NCBI RefSeq assembly: GCF_900108105.1
Contig: NZ_FNUR01000007.1
Location: forward strand, 117,507-181,506
Reading direction: 5' to 3'
DNA: 64,000 nucleotides
Origin: Butyrivibrio sp. Su6
GTDB taxonomy: Bacteria > Bacillota > Clostridia > Lachnospirales > Lachnospiraceae
Under the pieces are notes generated by a model that did not search any database, was not told where the DNA came from, and saw only the letters and a list, made by a program, of their open reading frames with translations. Positions 52,015 to 61,296 of this stretch are shown one piece after another; position 1 is the stretch's first letter, and every line of letters begins with the position of its first letter. The position numbers and the translations under genes were made by a program.

Positions 52015-53757
52015 TCACTCCTTGTGGACCACAGAATATCCACCCATATTTTCCACAATATAATTGCCCTCATCTTCAAAAAGAGATACCTCAGAGCTTG
52101 CTACCACAAACACTGTATTTGCATACTCCTGCGCATCAAAATTCTCAGGAATATCAGCAAAAACGAAGTTTCCAAAACTCTTTGCTGTCCTGAACATTGC
52201 TTCATCGTCGTAATATTCAACAGTTTCATTAAACAAAACCGGATCATAATCCGTATAATAAAGAGCCACGATAAATGGTGCAGAAAGGCCTTCATAGGTA
52301 GAATAGATCTGTCTGTCATCACCTGCAATCTCATAGGCCCTTGCTATGGCATCTCCATAAGTTGGCATGAAAATACTGATCACATTGCTGTTAAAGCCGG
52401 TAAAATAGTCTTTCACAAAAGAGATATCTGCAAGCAGGATCACAGACAAAAGAGCTATGGCAAGCTTCTTACTGTTTGAAAGAATAAAGTCAAAACCTCT
52501 TACAAAGGCATAAATAAGCGGAATAAACAAAGTTACCATTCTGCTTATGTCAGTTTCTACAGCTATGGACAAAATCACATTGGCAATGAGAAATGCCGCA
52601 AAAGCAGCATTTTTGCAAAGATATTCCGTATCTTCCTGTGTTTTTCTCTTAAGCCCTTTGAAAAAATCCCTAAATACAACAAAAAATCCAATAAAAGTAA
52701 CAGGGAAAGTAAACTCAAATAAAGTTGCATACCCCGGATAAAAATGACAGAGCATGTCTTCATCATTGCCCACCGTCAAAACAAGCCCCAGGACTTTCAG
52801 GTTATTTAGCAGCTTTCCGGGAAGCGAAGAATCAAGTGTAAGGAAAACCTCTCCGCTTCTTGTAGCCGTAAGCTTATTTATGCAGAAATAATCAGTTACA
52901 ATTTCCGGAAGTCCCAGATAATTCACTGCATAGAACAAAAACAGGGGCATGAAGATGATCATGAACACCAGACCGGAAATTAAAAGCTCTTTTACGTTAA
53001 GAGTCCCTTTTAAGAGTGCATAGATACAGGCAATCACGATAAACATAGGAATTATCATTGTTCCCGCACCATATCCGTACATTCCAACCGCCAAAAGAGC
53101 CGCACTAAGCGCAAAGCTTTTTGCAGTTCTTTTTCTCAAAGCCACAAGGAAAGTATAGAGTCCTATTATCTGAAGAAATGGCATTATATTGCTGTCAAGG
53201 CTCCATCTGCTCAGGATCACATGCCAGGGACACACTGCCAGAAAGGCGGTTCCCACAATTGAAAGTGTATTCTTTTTCCCTGCAAATAAAGAAGCTGAAA
53301 AAATCTCTTTTAGCACAAAGAAAAAAACAAATACTGTTGCAATCCCTAAAATTGCCGGAAGGAGTCTTAATTTCACAATACCTGTTCCAAAGAGCTTTAC
53401 CGATATCATATTAAGGTAGATCATAAGCTCACTGTTTCCGCCGCTTCCAAAGGCAAGAGGGTGAACGGGATATGCATAGCCATTTCTGTCCACGCCGTAT
53501 TTTGCAAGCGCAAAGGCCTCATATCCTATCGAAGCCTCATCCTGCTGAAGTCCGTTTGGAATGCTTCCCAGTAAAAAGAGCCTTAGAAATGTGGCAATAC
53601 CTATCGTGACAGCCAAAAGAATATGCGTTGTCTTATCAGAAAGATCGCTCACTTTGCCTTCGTTTGTGCTTTTCTTTTTAGAAATAACAACAGCTGCTGC
53701 GCAGAAAAGAACGCATGCAGCTGTCATTATATAATTGTAATAGTCAATTATTCTCAT
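52015..53757 (-). CDS. GT39/ArnT-like membrane glycosyltransferase
   Basis: A 580-residue protein with about 12 membrane helices and a C-terminal soluble part. The first periplasmic-loop motif PNGLQQDEASIGYEAFALAKYG carries the Asp-Glu pair of the PMT/ArnT (GT39/83) superfamily, which transfers sugars from lipid-linked donors. The DRNGYAYPVHPL loop matches family habit. It starts 2 bp from the stop of the GH-A-like gene, so coupling is likely. Acceptor unknown; an envelope polymer is the best guess. Confidence 0.78.
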   Translation of the reverse strand: MRIIDYYNYIMTAACVLFCAAAVVISKKKSTNEGKVSDLSDKTTHILLAVTIGIATFLRLFLLGSIPNGLQQDEASIGYEAFALAKYGVDRNGYAYPVHPLAFGSGGNSELMIYLNMISVKLFGTGIVKLRLLPAILGIATVFVFFFVLKEIFSASLFAGKKNTLSIVGTAFLAVCPWHVILSRWSLDSNIMPFLQIIGLYTFLVALRKRTAKSFALSAALLAVGMYGYGAGTMIIPMFIVIACIYALLKGTLNVKELLISGLVFMIIFMPLFLFYAVNYLGLPEIVTDYFCINKLTATRSGEVFLTLDSSLPGKLLNNLKVLGLVLTVGNDEDMLCHFYPGYATLFEFTFPVTFIGFFVVFRDFFKGLKRKTQEDTEYLCKNAAFAAFLIANVILSIAVETDISRMVTLFIPLIYAFVRGFDFILSNSKKLAIALLSVILLADISFVKDYFTGFNSNVISIFMPTYGDAIARAYEIAGDDRQIYSTYEGLSAPFIVALYYTDYDPVLFNETVEYYDDEAMFRTAKSFGNFVFADIPENFDAQEYANTVFVVASSEVSLFEDEGNYIVENMGGYSVVHKE

Positions 53758-53759
53758 TT

Positions 53760-55376
53760 TTATCTCGCATTCATAGCAGCGTTCCAATCAGCTATTCCCA
53801 TGATAGAAGCTGCTCTTTGTATATAAGTTCCGGAATTTGGCCCATTCATCTGCTGATAGAATTCAAAAGCAAGCTTCCTTGTTCCATCCTGCTTAGAAAG
53901 TCCAACAGACAATCCCTGTGATACCTCTAAAGGATAATCTGTCTGCCTGTTAAATGCAATAAGTTTAATGTACTGATTAGTCGCAACTCTCTGATAAGCA
54001 TAGACAATTGCTGCTGCCTGAGCTTCTTCTCCCTGGGTTGAAGTATATCCAACCTCAGTCAAAAGAATTGGCCTCACCGCGCCTTTTGTATTTCTCATTG
54101 CAGGCTGACACATATAATCAGTGAGCTGCTCTATATTCTCCATGGACAGATATGGTGTGTTGATATCGCGCCTTATCATGGCCTGTGCCGCTTCATTTTT
54201 TGGACTCCAGAAAGTAGTCCAGGTCATGGGATAATTGTAGGGATGCTCAGCAAGTCCCCAGTCGATATTTCCCTGTGCTGTTATGCAGGCATTTATCGCT
54301 TCAAGAGTCGCTCTTGCTGAATAATAGGAACCTGTATTGTGGATCTGAGTCCAGTTCTGATCAAGACTTATGCAGACATATGCATTGGCATTTCTGCTCT
54401 TTATGGCATTGTAGCAAACTCTTAGTTCATCAGCATATAGCTGCGCATAAGCCATCAGATCATTTACAGTAGAATAATTCCACACATTTTTGGCATTTAC
54501 TTCATTCCCGATAACCCAGTTATCAACCTGTCCAAAGCCATTCTGACCATTGTATCTGTAGGCAAGATATGAAACAACTGCCTCAAGATACTCAAGGCCC
54601 TTGTCCTCTGAAGTGTTCATCATATAGTAGAGCGCTTTTCCGCCTCTTGATGAAGGGGAGATCATAAATTCCTCACCTGCTGCCCTGGGGTTTAGCAAAA
54701 CAATCGTAACCCCCATCCCCTGCTGCGTGCAGGTTCTGACGCAGTGGTCATACTGACTTAAATATGCCGAATCAAAGTTATAGGTTTTTCCATTATATTC
54801 GTAGACAACCTGGCCATTTCCACCAATGACATCTTCCAAATTGATGTTATAAGCGGCCTGCTGAACTCCAAGCTGTGAATTTTCTGTATTTCCATTGCCA
54901 ATCTTGGCTCCGTCAAGAATAAGACCCTTTTTGCCATTATTTTTTCTGGCGGGAGATGCTGACGCCAGAGCTTCAGGATTTGTAATATACTTGGCCCCTG
55001 CCACAGCAACATATTGTCCGCCCTGCAGCACAGCAACCTGGAACTTGTCATAAAGCCTGCAATCTGCTGTTTTGTTGTTTAGAGGAACCTGAAAAGCTAC
55101 CGATCCGCCCATAGCTGCCGAAGCAATTGGTGCTCCTGCTACTGTACCCTGATATGGTTTTTCAGAGAAAAGATAGAACTTGCCATCATCAGAATCCGGC
55201 AGATCTGATGCCGATACACTGATATTGACATTGCTACCGTTTATGGTAGCTGAGCCGATGGATACAGCTCCAACACCCTGTGCATTAACAGGAAAACCGG
55301 TAAAAGAAAAGACGCCCAGTGCGATAACCGCACCAAAAAGCGCCTGAAGAAATGATGAAAAGAATTTCTTTGCCAT
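53760..55376 (-). CDS. Secreted GH-A-clan-like glycosidase (DUF5722-like)
   Basis: A 538-residue protein. The signal peptide is MAKKFFSSFLQALFGAVIAL with a cut after VNAQ near residue 33. Residues about 40-130 form a beta-rich module, and the rest a (beta/alpha)8-like barrel. WVIGNEVNAKNVWNY has the acid/base-type Asn-Glu pair, and ILLTEVGYTST a candidate nucleophile Glu, the pattern of clan GH-A. The sequence resembles DUF5722 proteins from memory. The ATG at 55376 has GTGGGG upstream. Polysaccharide cleavage is inferred. Confidence 0.72.
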   Translation of the reverse strand: MAKKFFSSFLQALFGAVIALGVFSFTGFPVNAQGVGAVSIGSATINGSNVNISVSASDLPDSDDGKFYLFSEKPYQGTVAGAPIASAAMGGSVAFQVPLNNKTADCRLYDKFQVAVLQGGQYVAVAGAKYITNPEALASASPARKNNGKKGLILDGAKIGNGNTENSQLGVQQAAYNINLEDVIGGNGQVVYEYNGKTYNFDSAYLSQYDHCVRTCTQQGMGVTIVLLNPRAAGEEFMISPSSRGGKALYYMMNTSEDKGLEYLEAVVSYLAYRYNGQNGFGQVDNWVIGNEVNAKNVWNYSTVNDLMAYAQLYADELRVCYNAIKSRNANAYVCISLDQNWTQIHNTGSYYSARATLEAINACITAQGNIDWGLAEHPYNYPMTWTTFWSPKNEAAQAMIRRDINTPYLSMENIEQLTDYMCQPAMRNTKGAVRPILLTEVGYTSTQGEEAQAAAIVYAYQRVATNQYIKLIAFNRQTDYPLEVSQGLSVGLSKQDGTRKLAFEFYQQMNGPNSGTYIQRAASIMGIADWNAAMNAR

Positions 55377-55475
55377 AAATAACCCCACATTATTTTATGA
55401 TTTTACGTCAAACGCATTTATATCATAAGTGAAAGCTAACTTTATGGCAAATGATTTCTTTTCTTTTTTATTGTA

Positions 55476-56675
55476 TTAATGCTTATCTCCAAAAAAATAC
55501 TGTTCAATTGGCCTTCTAAGAATTGCTGCAAGTGGCCAGATGATCCATGAAGATCCCCAGCTGAAAGTAAAGAAACTCCAAATTATATAGATACAAAGAA
55601 CTGATTTCCAGTAGTCCTTTACCATAGCTCTAATGAAATTCTTCACCTTTTTCTCAGTTGAATCTGATGATTGTTCAGGCTTATCATAAGAATTATATGA
55701 TCTGTTCTTATTTACATTATCAACAACTTCCCCTGTAACCCGTTCTATATTCACACTCTCCTCAGAGCCATATTGAGATGATCTTGAATATGTATAAGCA
55801 CTTTCGCCTGACGCTGTATTTGAAGCTGCACTATGATCTGAACCGGATGAGTTGTTTGATGTATCAGCAAATTGCTGCCTACTCTCCTGAGCAAATACCT
55901 TCTTATTCAGTGAAAGAAGCTTTTTATAAGCCCTGTTTCTGCCACTTGAAAATACTATAAGGAACACGCCTACAGCTACAAGAGTAAACAACATAGAAGG
56001 TCCAACTCCATCTGAAATAATCGGTATATCCAGTGCAGTATTAAGAGCTATAACCGGTATCACACTTACAATACATAGCATGATTCCAACTGCCAGTATC
56101 ATTCCACTTGCGGTCTGGCTTTCCTCTTTTTCAGTTTTCAGATAATCAATAGTCTCATCGTCGATATAACAAGGCTGTTTTCTTAAAAAGCTCCAGCTTT
56201 TGGTCATATAACTTGAAAAAACAATGAATCCAACACCTATTGCCGCGCATAGGAACATGAATGCTACTCCTATTCCGGTAAAAAATTCCAAACCGGTAGC
56301 TGATGCTACTGAATCTAATAGAATCGGTCCTGCAGGCGACAAAATGCAGAGCAATATGCCAAGTGAAAGCATAAATCTTCTGGATACAGCAGCATCAACA
56401 TAATCATCTGCTTCCTGCCTTGAAACATATCTCCTGTCAGATGAAACAATATTGTCAAGGACCTTGTTAAGGCCAAGTCCCTCAGCAAGTTCATCAAGAT
56501 TTCCAAATTCTGAAATGACAATGCCGATAGCCTCGTTCTCTTTTTTGCCCTCACTTATGAGCTCATTGTACTTATCTTCCATCATTGAATAAAGTTCGTC
56601 CTTGGCCCTCATGACCTCAAGAGTCTTTGGAAGATGCTCAAACATACTTTCAAGATATTTTTTTATTGTGTCCAT
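55476..56675 (-). CDS. Permease-prefix-domain (HAAS/DUF1700-like) membrane protein
   Basis: A 399-residue protein. The N-terminal helical signalling module (KYLESMFEHLPKTLEVMRAK...YNELISEGKKENEAIGIVISEFG) is the HAAS/permease prefix domain usually paired with PadR regulators. Four membrane segments run from about 95 to 245. A low-complexity Ser/Asn linker follows, then a C-terminal helix with WSFFTFSWGSSWIIWP. It is 17 bp after padR, so they form an operon. The module may transmit envelope stress to the regulator. Confidence 0.8.
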   Translation of the reverse strand: MDTIKKYLESMFEHLPKTLEVMRAKDELYSMMEDKYNELISEGKKENEAIGIVISEFGNLDELAEGLGLNKVLDNIVSSDRRYVSRQEADDYVDAAVSRRFMLSLGILLCILSPAGPILLDSVASATGLEFFTGIGVAFMFLCAAIGVGFIVFSSYMTKSWSFLRKQPCYIDDETIDYLKTEKEESQTASGMILAVGIMLCIVSVIPVIALNTALDIPIISDGVGPSMLFTLVAVGVFLIVFSSGRNRAYKKLLSLNKKVFAQESRQQFADTSNNSSGSDHSAASNTASGESAYTYSRSSQYGSEESVNIERVTGEVVDNVNKNRSYNSYDKPEQSSDSTEKKVKNFIRAMVKDYWKSVLCIYIIWSFFTFSWGSSWIIWPLAAILRRPIEQYFFGDKH

Positions 56676-56692
56676 ACTTTTCTCCCCATATA

Positions 56693-57028
56693 CTAATCTA
56701 TTTTCTTAACAAATAATTCTACAACTTCCTTTGTGAGATTCCATTCCTCACATTTTTCCTTATAATACTTTTTTCCGTTTTCTGTGATTCTGTAATAAGT
56801 GCGCTTCTTACCATTTTCAGCGTTCTGAATATAGGATTCAATATAGCCGTTTTTCTCCATTCTGGTAAAAGCAGAGTACAACGTGGTCTCTTTAATTATA
56901 TATTTATCATTTGAAAGAGCCCTTATTCGTTTTGATATCTCATATCCGTAGGATGGTTCATCCAGCAGAGTAAAAAGAATAATTGTGTCATTGTACCCTC
57001 TGATGACATCACTACTGATCTCTACCAT
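56693..57028 (-). CDS. PadR-family transcriptional regulator
   Basis: A 111-residue winged-helix protein: TIILFTLLDEPSYGYEISKRI, then KETTLYSAFTRMEKNGYIES and RTYYRITENGKKYY, the PadR-s1 pattern. GGAGGAG precedes the ATG at 57028. The promoter overlaps an array of 14-bp repeats, so autoregulation is likely. It shares an operon with the permease-prefix protein. Confidence 0.9.
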   Translation of the reverse strand: MVEISSDVIRGYNDTIILFTLLDEPSYGYEISKRIRALSNDKYIIKETTLYSAFTRMEKNGYIESYIQNAENGKKRTYYRITENGKKYYKEKCEEWNLTKEVVELFVKKID

Positions 57029-57067
57029 TTCATCTACCTCTCCTCCTTACTCAGATTCTATACGATA

Positions 57068-57146
57068 GTCGTACTACGTCAGTCATGCTATGTCAGTCGT
57101 AGTATGTCTGTCATAGTAAATATACAACGTCTGTCGTAGTATGTCA
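57068..57146. repeat. 14-bp iteron array, putative PadR operator
   Basis: Copies of GTCRTASTAYGTCW begin at 57068, 57082, 57096, 57110 (degenerate second half) and, after 9 bp, 57133. Four are spaced exactly 14 bp. They lie between padR and the divergent serine hydrolase gene and cover the padR promoter. Confidence 0.8.
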
Positions 57147-57147
57147 A
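57119..57147 (-). promoter_or_regulatory. padR promoter inside the iterons
   Basis: On the minus strand TTGACA (57147-57142), exactly 17 nt, then TATATT (57124-57119). The -35 overlaps the last iteron and the -10 the fourth; iterons at 57068-57109 lie just downstream of the start point, a repression-friendly arrangement. Confidence 0.75.
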
Positions 57148-57310
57148 CAGCCTTTATCTCATTTGTCATACTTTCTTGTCATTTCATTCCCCAAATGTAT
57201 AATCTCAAATCTACTTTACGTGGCGCCAATCTGTTACTTACTATTCTTTAATATGGATGTGATAATATGTATATGTTCAATACATTACTTATACAACATA
57301 GGAGAATCAT

Positions 57311-58816
57311 ATGTTTTCATTTAACAGAGCATATCCCGAAGATGTCAGCATTTCATCTTCATCAATAAAAGATCTTCTTGAGTTTCTAGATGGCAAAGAG
57401 ATTCCAATGCATTCACTACTTATCATGCGAAATAACAAGCTTATTTTCGAAAAGTACTATGCGCCTTATAAAGCAGCTACTCTTCATCGCATGTTTTCCA
57501 TAAGTAAGAGCATCACGGCTCTTGCTGTATTTCTTTTGATAGATAAGGGGTTAGTTGGCATCGGCAACTCTATAACTGACTATTTTCCTGAATATGTTAA
57601 TGACTCAATTCACCAGTGGGTAAAAGATACAACCATAAGAAATATGCTGGAAATGAGGACCTGTCACGCTTCTACAACCTATAAGGTGGACATGAAATCT
57701 GACTGGGTAGAGAGCTTTTTTACAGTGGAACCAACCCATAAACCGGGAACAGTTTTCCACTACGACACGTCAGCAGCCCATGTTTTATCCGCACTTGTAG
57801 AAAAAATGACCCAGATGCCAATGCTGGATTATCTGAAAGAAAACGTATTTAACTACATGGATTTTAGTAAGGATTCATACATGGTAAAAGATCCTTTTGG
57901 TGTCTCTATGGGTGGAAGCGGCCTCGTGGCAACTCCTATGGATTTTATGAAAATTCTGTATCTTATCGATAAAAAGGGAACTATAGAATGTAATGATGGA
58001 GTCACAAGAAATCTTTTACCATCGAATCTTATAGAGCTTGCCACATCCAATATCAGCGATACCGTTATGACTGCTCCAATCCCAGGCGAATCCCAGGGCT
58101 ACGGCATGCAGATCTGGCAAAATGAAAAGGGCGGCTATGTCCTCTACGGAATGGGCGGCCAGCTTGGAATAAGCATCCCTGACAAGAATCTTTTGGTAAT
58201 CACAACCGCCGATACACAGGGAATTCAGGGTGGTAATCAAGTTATTTATGATGGCATCTATCAATTTCTTTTACCTGGGATTGATGAAAAAGAGCCTGTA
58301 GTTTGCCTAAAAGCTCCATCAGAGGACTACGAAGATCTTGTAAGTTATGCAGACACTCTTTCCATTGCACCGCCAAAACTTGCTATAAATCACTCCTATA
58401 CAAAATATAACACCAAAAAGTTGACCTCTGATCTGCATCAGACCTATGAACTTTTACCAAATAAGCAAGGATTCTCAAAGGTGCAGTTAGATATTTGCCC
58501 AGGTAATGCGCAAAGTACCATCACATTTTTCACAGATGACCCTGCCATTAAGTCCGGTGCTTTTAAGCTAAGCTTTGGTCTTGAACACATGGAAGAAGGC
58601 ATATTCCCAAAGTATGATAATCCATACACCGCCGGAGCCGTTTTCCTTCGTGAAAACGTGCTGTATATCCGTTTCCATCTGATTGGTGAAAGCGTTGGTT
58701 CCATCCGCATGGAGCTTTACTTTGGAGATAACGATATCACAATATTCATGCGAAAAATTGAAGAGACTTACTTCAAAGAATTTGACGGTCATTTATATGG
58801 AACATTGGAGAATTAA
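57311..58816 (+). CDS. Serine hydrolase (class C beta-lactamase/esterase-like)
   Basis: A 501-residue protein without a signal peptide. The catalytic SISK (SxxK) is near residue 66, HYDTSAA near 156 takes the place of YxN, and GMGGQLGISIP near 283 that of the KTG/HxG loop. This is the beta-lactamase-related family, often esterases or peptidases. The C-terminal 150 residues are a beta-rich extra domain. TAGGAGA precedes the ATG. It is one of only three confident plus-strand genes and is divergent from padR. Confidence 0.88.
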   Translation: MFSFNRAYPEDVSISSSSIKDLLEFLDGKEIPMHSLLIMRNNKLIFEKYYAPYKAATLHRMFSISKSITALAVFLLIDKGLVGIGNSITDYFPEYVNDSIHQWVKDTTIRNMLEMRTCHASTTYKVDMKSDWVESFFTVEPTHKPGTVFHYDTSAAHVLSALVEKMTQMPMLDYLKENVFNYMDFSKDSYMVKDPFGVSMGGSGLVATPMDFMKILYLIDKKGTIECNDGVTRNLLPSNLIELATSNISDTVMTAPIPGESQGYGMQIWQNEKGGYVLYGMGGQLGISIPDKNLLVITTADTQGIQGGNQVIYDGIYQFLLPGIDEKEPVVCLKAPSEDYEDLVSYADTLSIAPPKLAINHSYTKYNTKKLTSDLHQTYELLPNKQGFSKVQLDICPGNAQSTITFFTDDPAIKSGAFKLSFGLEHMEEGIFPKYDNPYTAGAVFLRENVLYIRFHLIGESVGSIRMELYFGDNDITIFMRKIEETYFKEFDGHLYGTLEN

Positions 58817-58850
58817 TTATTCATTTAGGTTGAATTTAGTTTTGGCTAGT

Positions 58851-58881
58851 ATCCTTTCCTTGTAAAACGCAAGGAAAGGAT
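58851..58881 (+). terminator. 12-bp perfect hairpin carrying the next gene's ribosome binding site
   Basis: ATCCTTTCCTTG pairs with CAAGGAAAGGAT (7-nt loop), followed by TTTATTATG. It can serve as a terminator for the serine hydrolase gene. The right arm also contains AAGGAAAGGAT, the only ribosome binding site for the small gene starting at 58888. Confidence 0.7.
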
Positions 58882-58887
58882 TTTATT

Positions 58888-59154
58888 ATGTCTTCAAGTA
58901 TTCAGGGAATAAGTACATACCAGATGCAGCTTCAGTCCTTAAGCACGAAAGTTAACGAGCTTTCAAGAACCAGCAAAGCATCTTCTCAGGCCGTCGCTGC
59001 TGCATTAGAACAACAGGTATCAACCCTCTATAGCAGAATAAATACAATCAAGTCATCCAATACAGCTTACATGCTTAAACAGTCAGCATACGCTTATGAC
59101 AAGAATGCCCAACTTCTAAACCAGGAAACATCATCATTCGAAGTCCTGGCGTAA
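58888..59154 (+). CDS. Small helical protein, unknown
   Basis: An 88-residue, Ser/Gln/Ala-rich, probably coiled-coil protein (QMQLQSLSTKVNELSRTSKA, VAAALEQQVSTLYSRINTIK). There is no signal or membrane segment. Its ribosome binding site lies in the 3' arm of a perfect 12-bp hairpin. The last 21 bp overlap a possible minus-strand gene. No family recognised; the heptad-like pattern recalls FlxA-like or secretion-substrate small proteins, which is only an impression. Confidence 0.6.
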   Translation: MSSSIQGISTYQMQLQSLSTKVNELSRTSKASSQAVAAALEQQVSTLYSRINTIKSSNTAYMLKQSAYAYDKNAQLLNQETSSFEVLA

Positions 59155-59259
59155 AAGAAGTTTTTCATACTCTTTTATCTGCTCATAGATCTGATTCGGA
59201 ACTTCGCCAACAAACCAGCGCATCATTTCCAATAATATTTCAAGTTTTCCACCTGCCAT
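59134..59259 (-). CDS. Possible 41-residue protein next to repeat copy B
   Basis: An ATG at 59259 opens a frame MAGGKLEILLEMMRWFVGEV, then PNQIYEQIKEYEKLLLRQDFE, to a TGA at 59134. It overlaps the end of the plus-strand small gene tail to tail. The composition looks protein-like and amphipathic, but the ribosome binding site is weak (AAAGAAATAATAAGC). It may be a real small gene or a remnant. It starts 30 bp from copy B, as the nuclease gene starts near copy A. Confidence 0.4.
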   Translation of the reverse strand: MAGGKLEILLEMMRWFVGEVPNQIYEQIKEYEKLLLRQDFE

Positions 59260-59289
59260 TGCTTATTATTTCTTTTACTTTCTGTTTTT

Positions 59290-59876
59290 TTCACCAGTCA
59301 TACTGCCACTATGCAGCCATCAGCCAATATAGGCATTGCAATTATCAATTGCTGTTCTGCCTAAATCCAGTTCTCTTGCAATATAGGCATTGATTTTAAG
59401 CAGCAATTTTCTGCTACCATTTGCCATTCCCGCCATATAGGCAGTTTGTCCAACGTAAAATTAACTGCCTATAGCGGCAATACTCGGGATATAGGCAGAG
59501 CTGATCCCTCAAAATCAACTGCCTCCACAAGCAATACTAGGAATATAGGCAGACACCACCCCATTTTATTCATAATGATCAACTGCCTATATCAACAGGC
59601 CTTGGAATATAGGCAGAGTTCACCTCACTAAAATCAACTGCCACTATCACCGAAATTGCACAAGTAACAGAAATCATGCCATAAGTAGCAGATATCATGC
59701 CACAAGCAGCAAAAATCATGCCATAAGCAGCAGAAAACATGCTATATGTAGTTAAACTTTGGAATATCAGCAGCGAAAAGATTAGAAATCATCACTGCTT
59801 GTCTTTCGAATGAAAGAATAGTAGCAGTCCGCCAAGAACAGCGGACTGCAAATTAAGCATATAATTGTTATCTCGC
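59290..59876. repeat. Long non-coding repeat element, copy B (54-bp periodic, about 587 bp)
   Basis: Same element and orientation as 2956-3595. ATATAGGCA lies at 59327, 59381, 59435, 59489 and 59543 (each 54 bp), then 59607 (64 bp). One unit fewer than copy A. The 21-bp ATCATGCC array and the GCAGTCCGC hairpin (59824-59849) follow in the same order. No gene is supported; a plus-strand frame of 61 codons from 59446 matches a copy-A frame only because the repeat period is a multiple of three. Confidence 0.9.
59824..59849 (-). terminator. GC-rich hairpin 3' of the second RlmD-type gene
   Basis: Stem GCAGTCCGC / GCGGACTGC with the same loop as at 3543-3568, 60 bp after the stop of the second methyltransferase. 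The T-run is weak. Confidence 0.5.
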
Positions 59877-59908
59877 CAGAACAACAGCGTTAGCCTTCTG
59901 ACGTCGTC

Positions 59909-61270
59909 TTAGGTCCTAGTCAAAAGTACAACCGTCTCTATCGACCTTGTAAAAGGGAACATGTCCACAGGAATGGCCTTTTCAGCCTTGAATCCATTCT
60001 TCTTGAGTATTCCCAGATCCCTGGCAAGAGAGTCAGGGCTGCAGGAAATATACACAACCTTCTTGGGTGACAGGATCTTAAGTGATTCAATGAATTCCGG
60101 CGTAGATCCTGCTCTTGGCGGATCCATGAATACTACATCAACCTTATCTCCTGATGCTGCCATCTGCTGCATAAATACAGTGGCATCGTTGTTATAAAAA
60201 GTAATGTTATCTATATTGTTTATCTTTGCATTAAGGTTAGCATCCTTAACAGCGTCCTTGTTAAGTTCAACACCAATAACTTCTTTAACATGAGGGCTTG
60301 CAATTATTCCAATTGTTCCAACACCGCAGTAACAGTCAAGTGCCACTTCATCACCTTTAAGTTCAGCCATTTCAATCGCTGTATTATACAAAACTTCCTG
60401 CTGAACAGGATTTACCTGGTAAAAAGATTTAGGACTTATCTTAAACTTCATTCCACAGCAGATATCATAGATAAATCCGGGACCATACATTGGCTTTTCC
60501 TTATCGCCAAGGATCATGCTTGTCTGCTTATCATTTACATTAAGAACAATTGTTGTGATCTCAGGATGAGCTTGTCTGAGGGCTTTTACAAAGTTATTCT
60601 TGGAAGGAAAAATAGGAGAAACCGTAACCAGAACAACCATGATCTCGCCAGTGTTCTTACCAATTCTTATAAGCACATGGCGAAGAAGGCCAAATCCGTT
60701 ATCCTCATCATATGTCTTGATTTTAAAAGATTTAAGCATTCCACGGATAGTTGCTATGATAGCGTCTGCCTTCTGATCTTCCAAAAGACATGAATCAATA
60801 GGCACTACCTCATGAGTTCCCTCTCTATATATTCCTGAGAGTGGATTACCCTTTTTGTCATGAGTAAAAACAGCATGAACCTTGCATCTGTAATGTTCAG
60901 GCTCTTCCATTCCAACAAAAGAAGCAACTTTAGTATATGGCTCAAGGAGCTCCTTAACATGAGCATGCTTCTGCCTAAGCTGCTTGTCATATGGAGTGTC
61001 GATCATCTGGCAGGCACCGCACTTCTTAAAATACGGACAGCGACTTGCAGCATGAACTTCATCATTTCGTCTCGTATCTGTTTTTCCTTGCCTTAATGCC
61101 TTGGCCATTCTGCCATTTGCCGGTGCACTTTTTCTATCCAGACTACTTCTTTTTGCTGATGTTTTTTCTTTTATCTCATTATCTTTCTTGAAGACCGTTT
61201 TTTTTCTATTTCCAGTTTCTCTTCCCGGTAATGATTTTTTATTACTTCCACCAAATTTCTTCTCAGCCAT
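59909..61270 (-). CDS. Second TrmA/RlmD-family RNA (uracil-C5)-methyltransferase, no TRAM domain
   Basis: A 453-residue enzyme. The first 75 residues are Lys/Arg-rich and disordered in place of a TRAM domain. Cysteines in CPYFKKCGAC (residues about 78-87) plus a later Cys fit the [4Fe-4S] site. The SAM fold has DCYCGVGTIGIIA; DPPRAGSTPEF, YISCSPDSLARDL (catalytic Cys) and SIETVVLLTRT complete it. It is only distantly similar to the 3619-5031 protein although the 3' flanks are nearly identical. GTAGGAGAA precedes the ATG. RlmCD-like rRNA or other substrate cannot be decided. Confidence 0.88.
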   Translation of the reverse strand: MAEKKFGGSNKKSLPGRETGNRKKTVFKKDNEIKEKTSAKRSSLDRKSAPANGRMAKALRQGKTDTRRNDEVHAASRCPYFKKCGACQMIDTPYDKQLRQKHAHVKELLEPYTKVASFVGMEEPEHYRCKVHAVFTHDKKGNPLSGIYREGTHEVVPIDSCLLEDQKADAIIATIRGMLKSFKIKTYDEDNGFGLLRHVLIRIGKNTGEIMVVLVTVSPIFPSKNNFVKALRQAHPEITTIVLNVNDKQTSMILGDKEKPMYGPGFIYDICCGMKFKISPKSFYQVNPVQQEVLYNTAIEMAELKGDEVALDCYCGVGTIGIIASPHVKEVIGVELNKDAVKDANLNAKINNIDNITFYNNDATVFMQQMAASGDKVDVVFMDPPRAGSTPEFIESLKILSPKKVVYISCSPDSLARDLGILKKNGFKAEKAIPVDMFPFTRSIETVVLLTRT

Positions 61271-61296
61271 AATTTCTCCTACTTTTTAAGCAAAAG

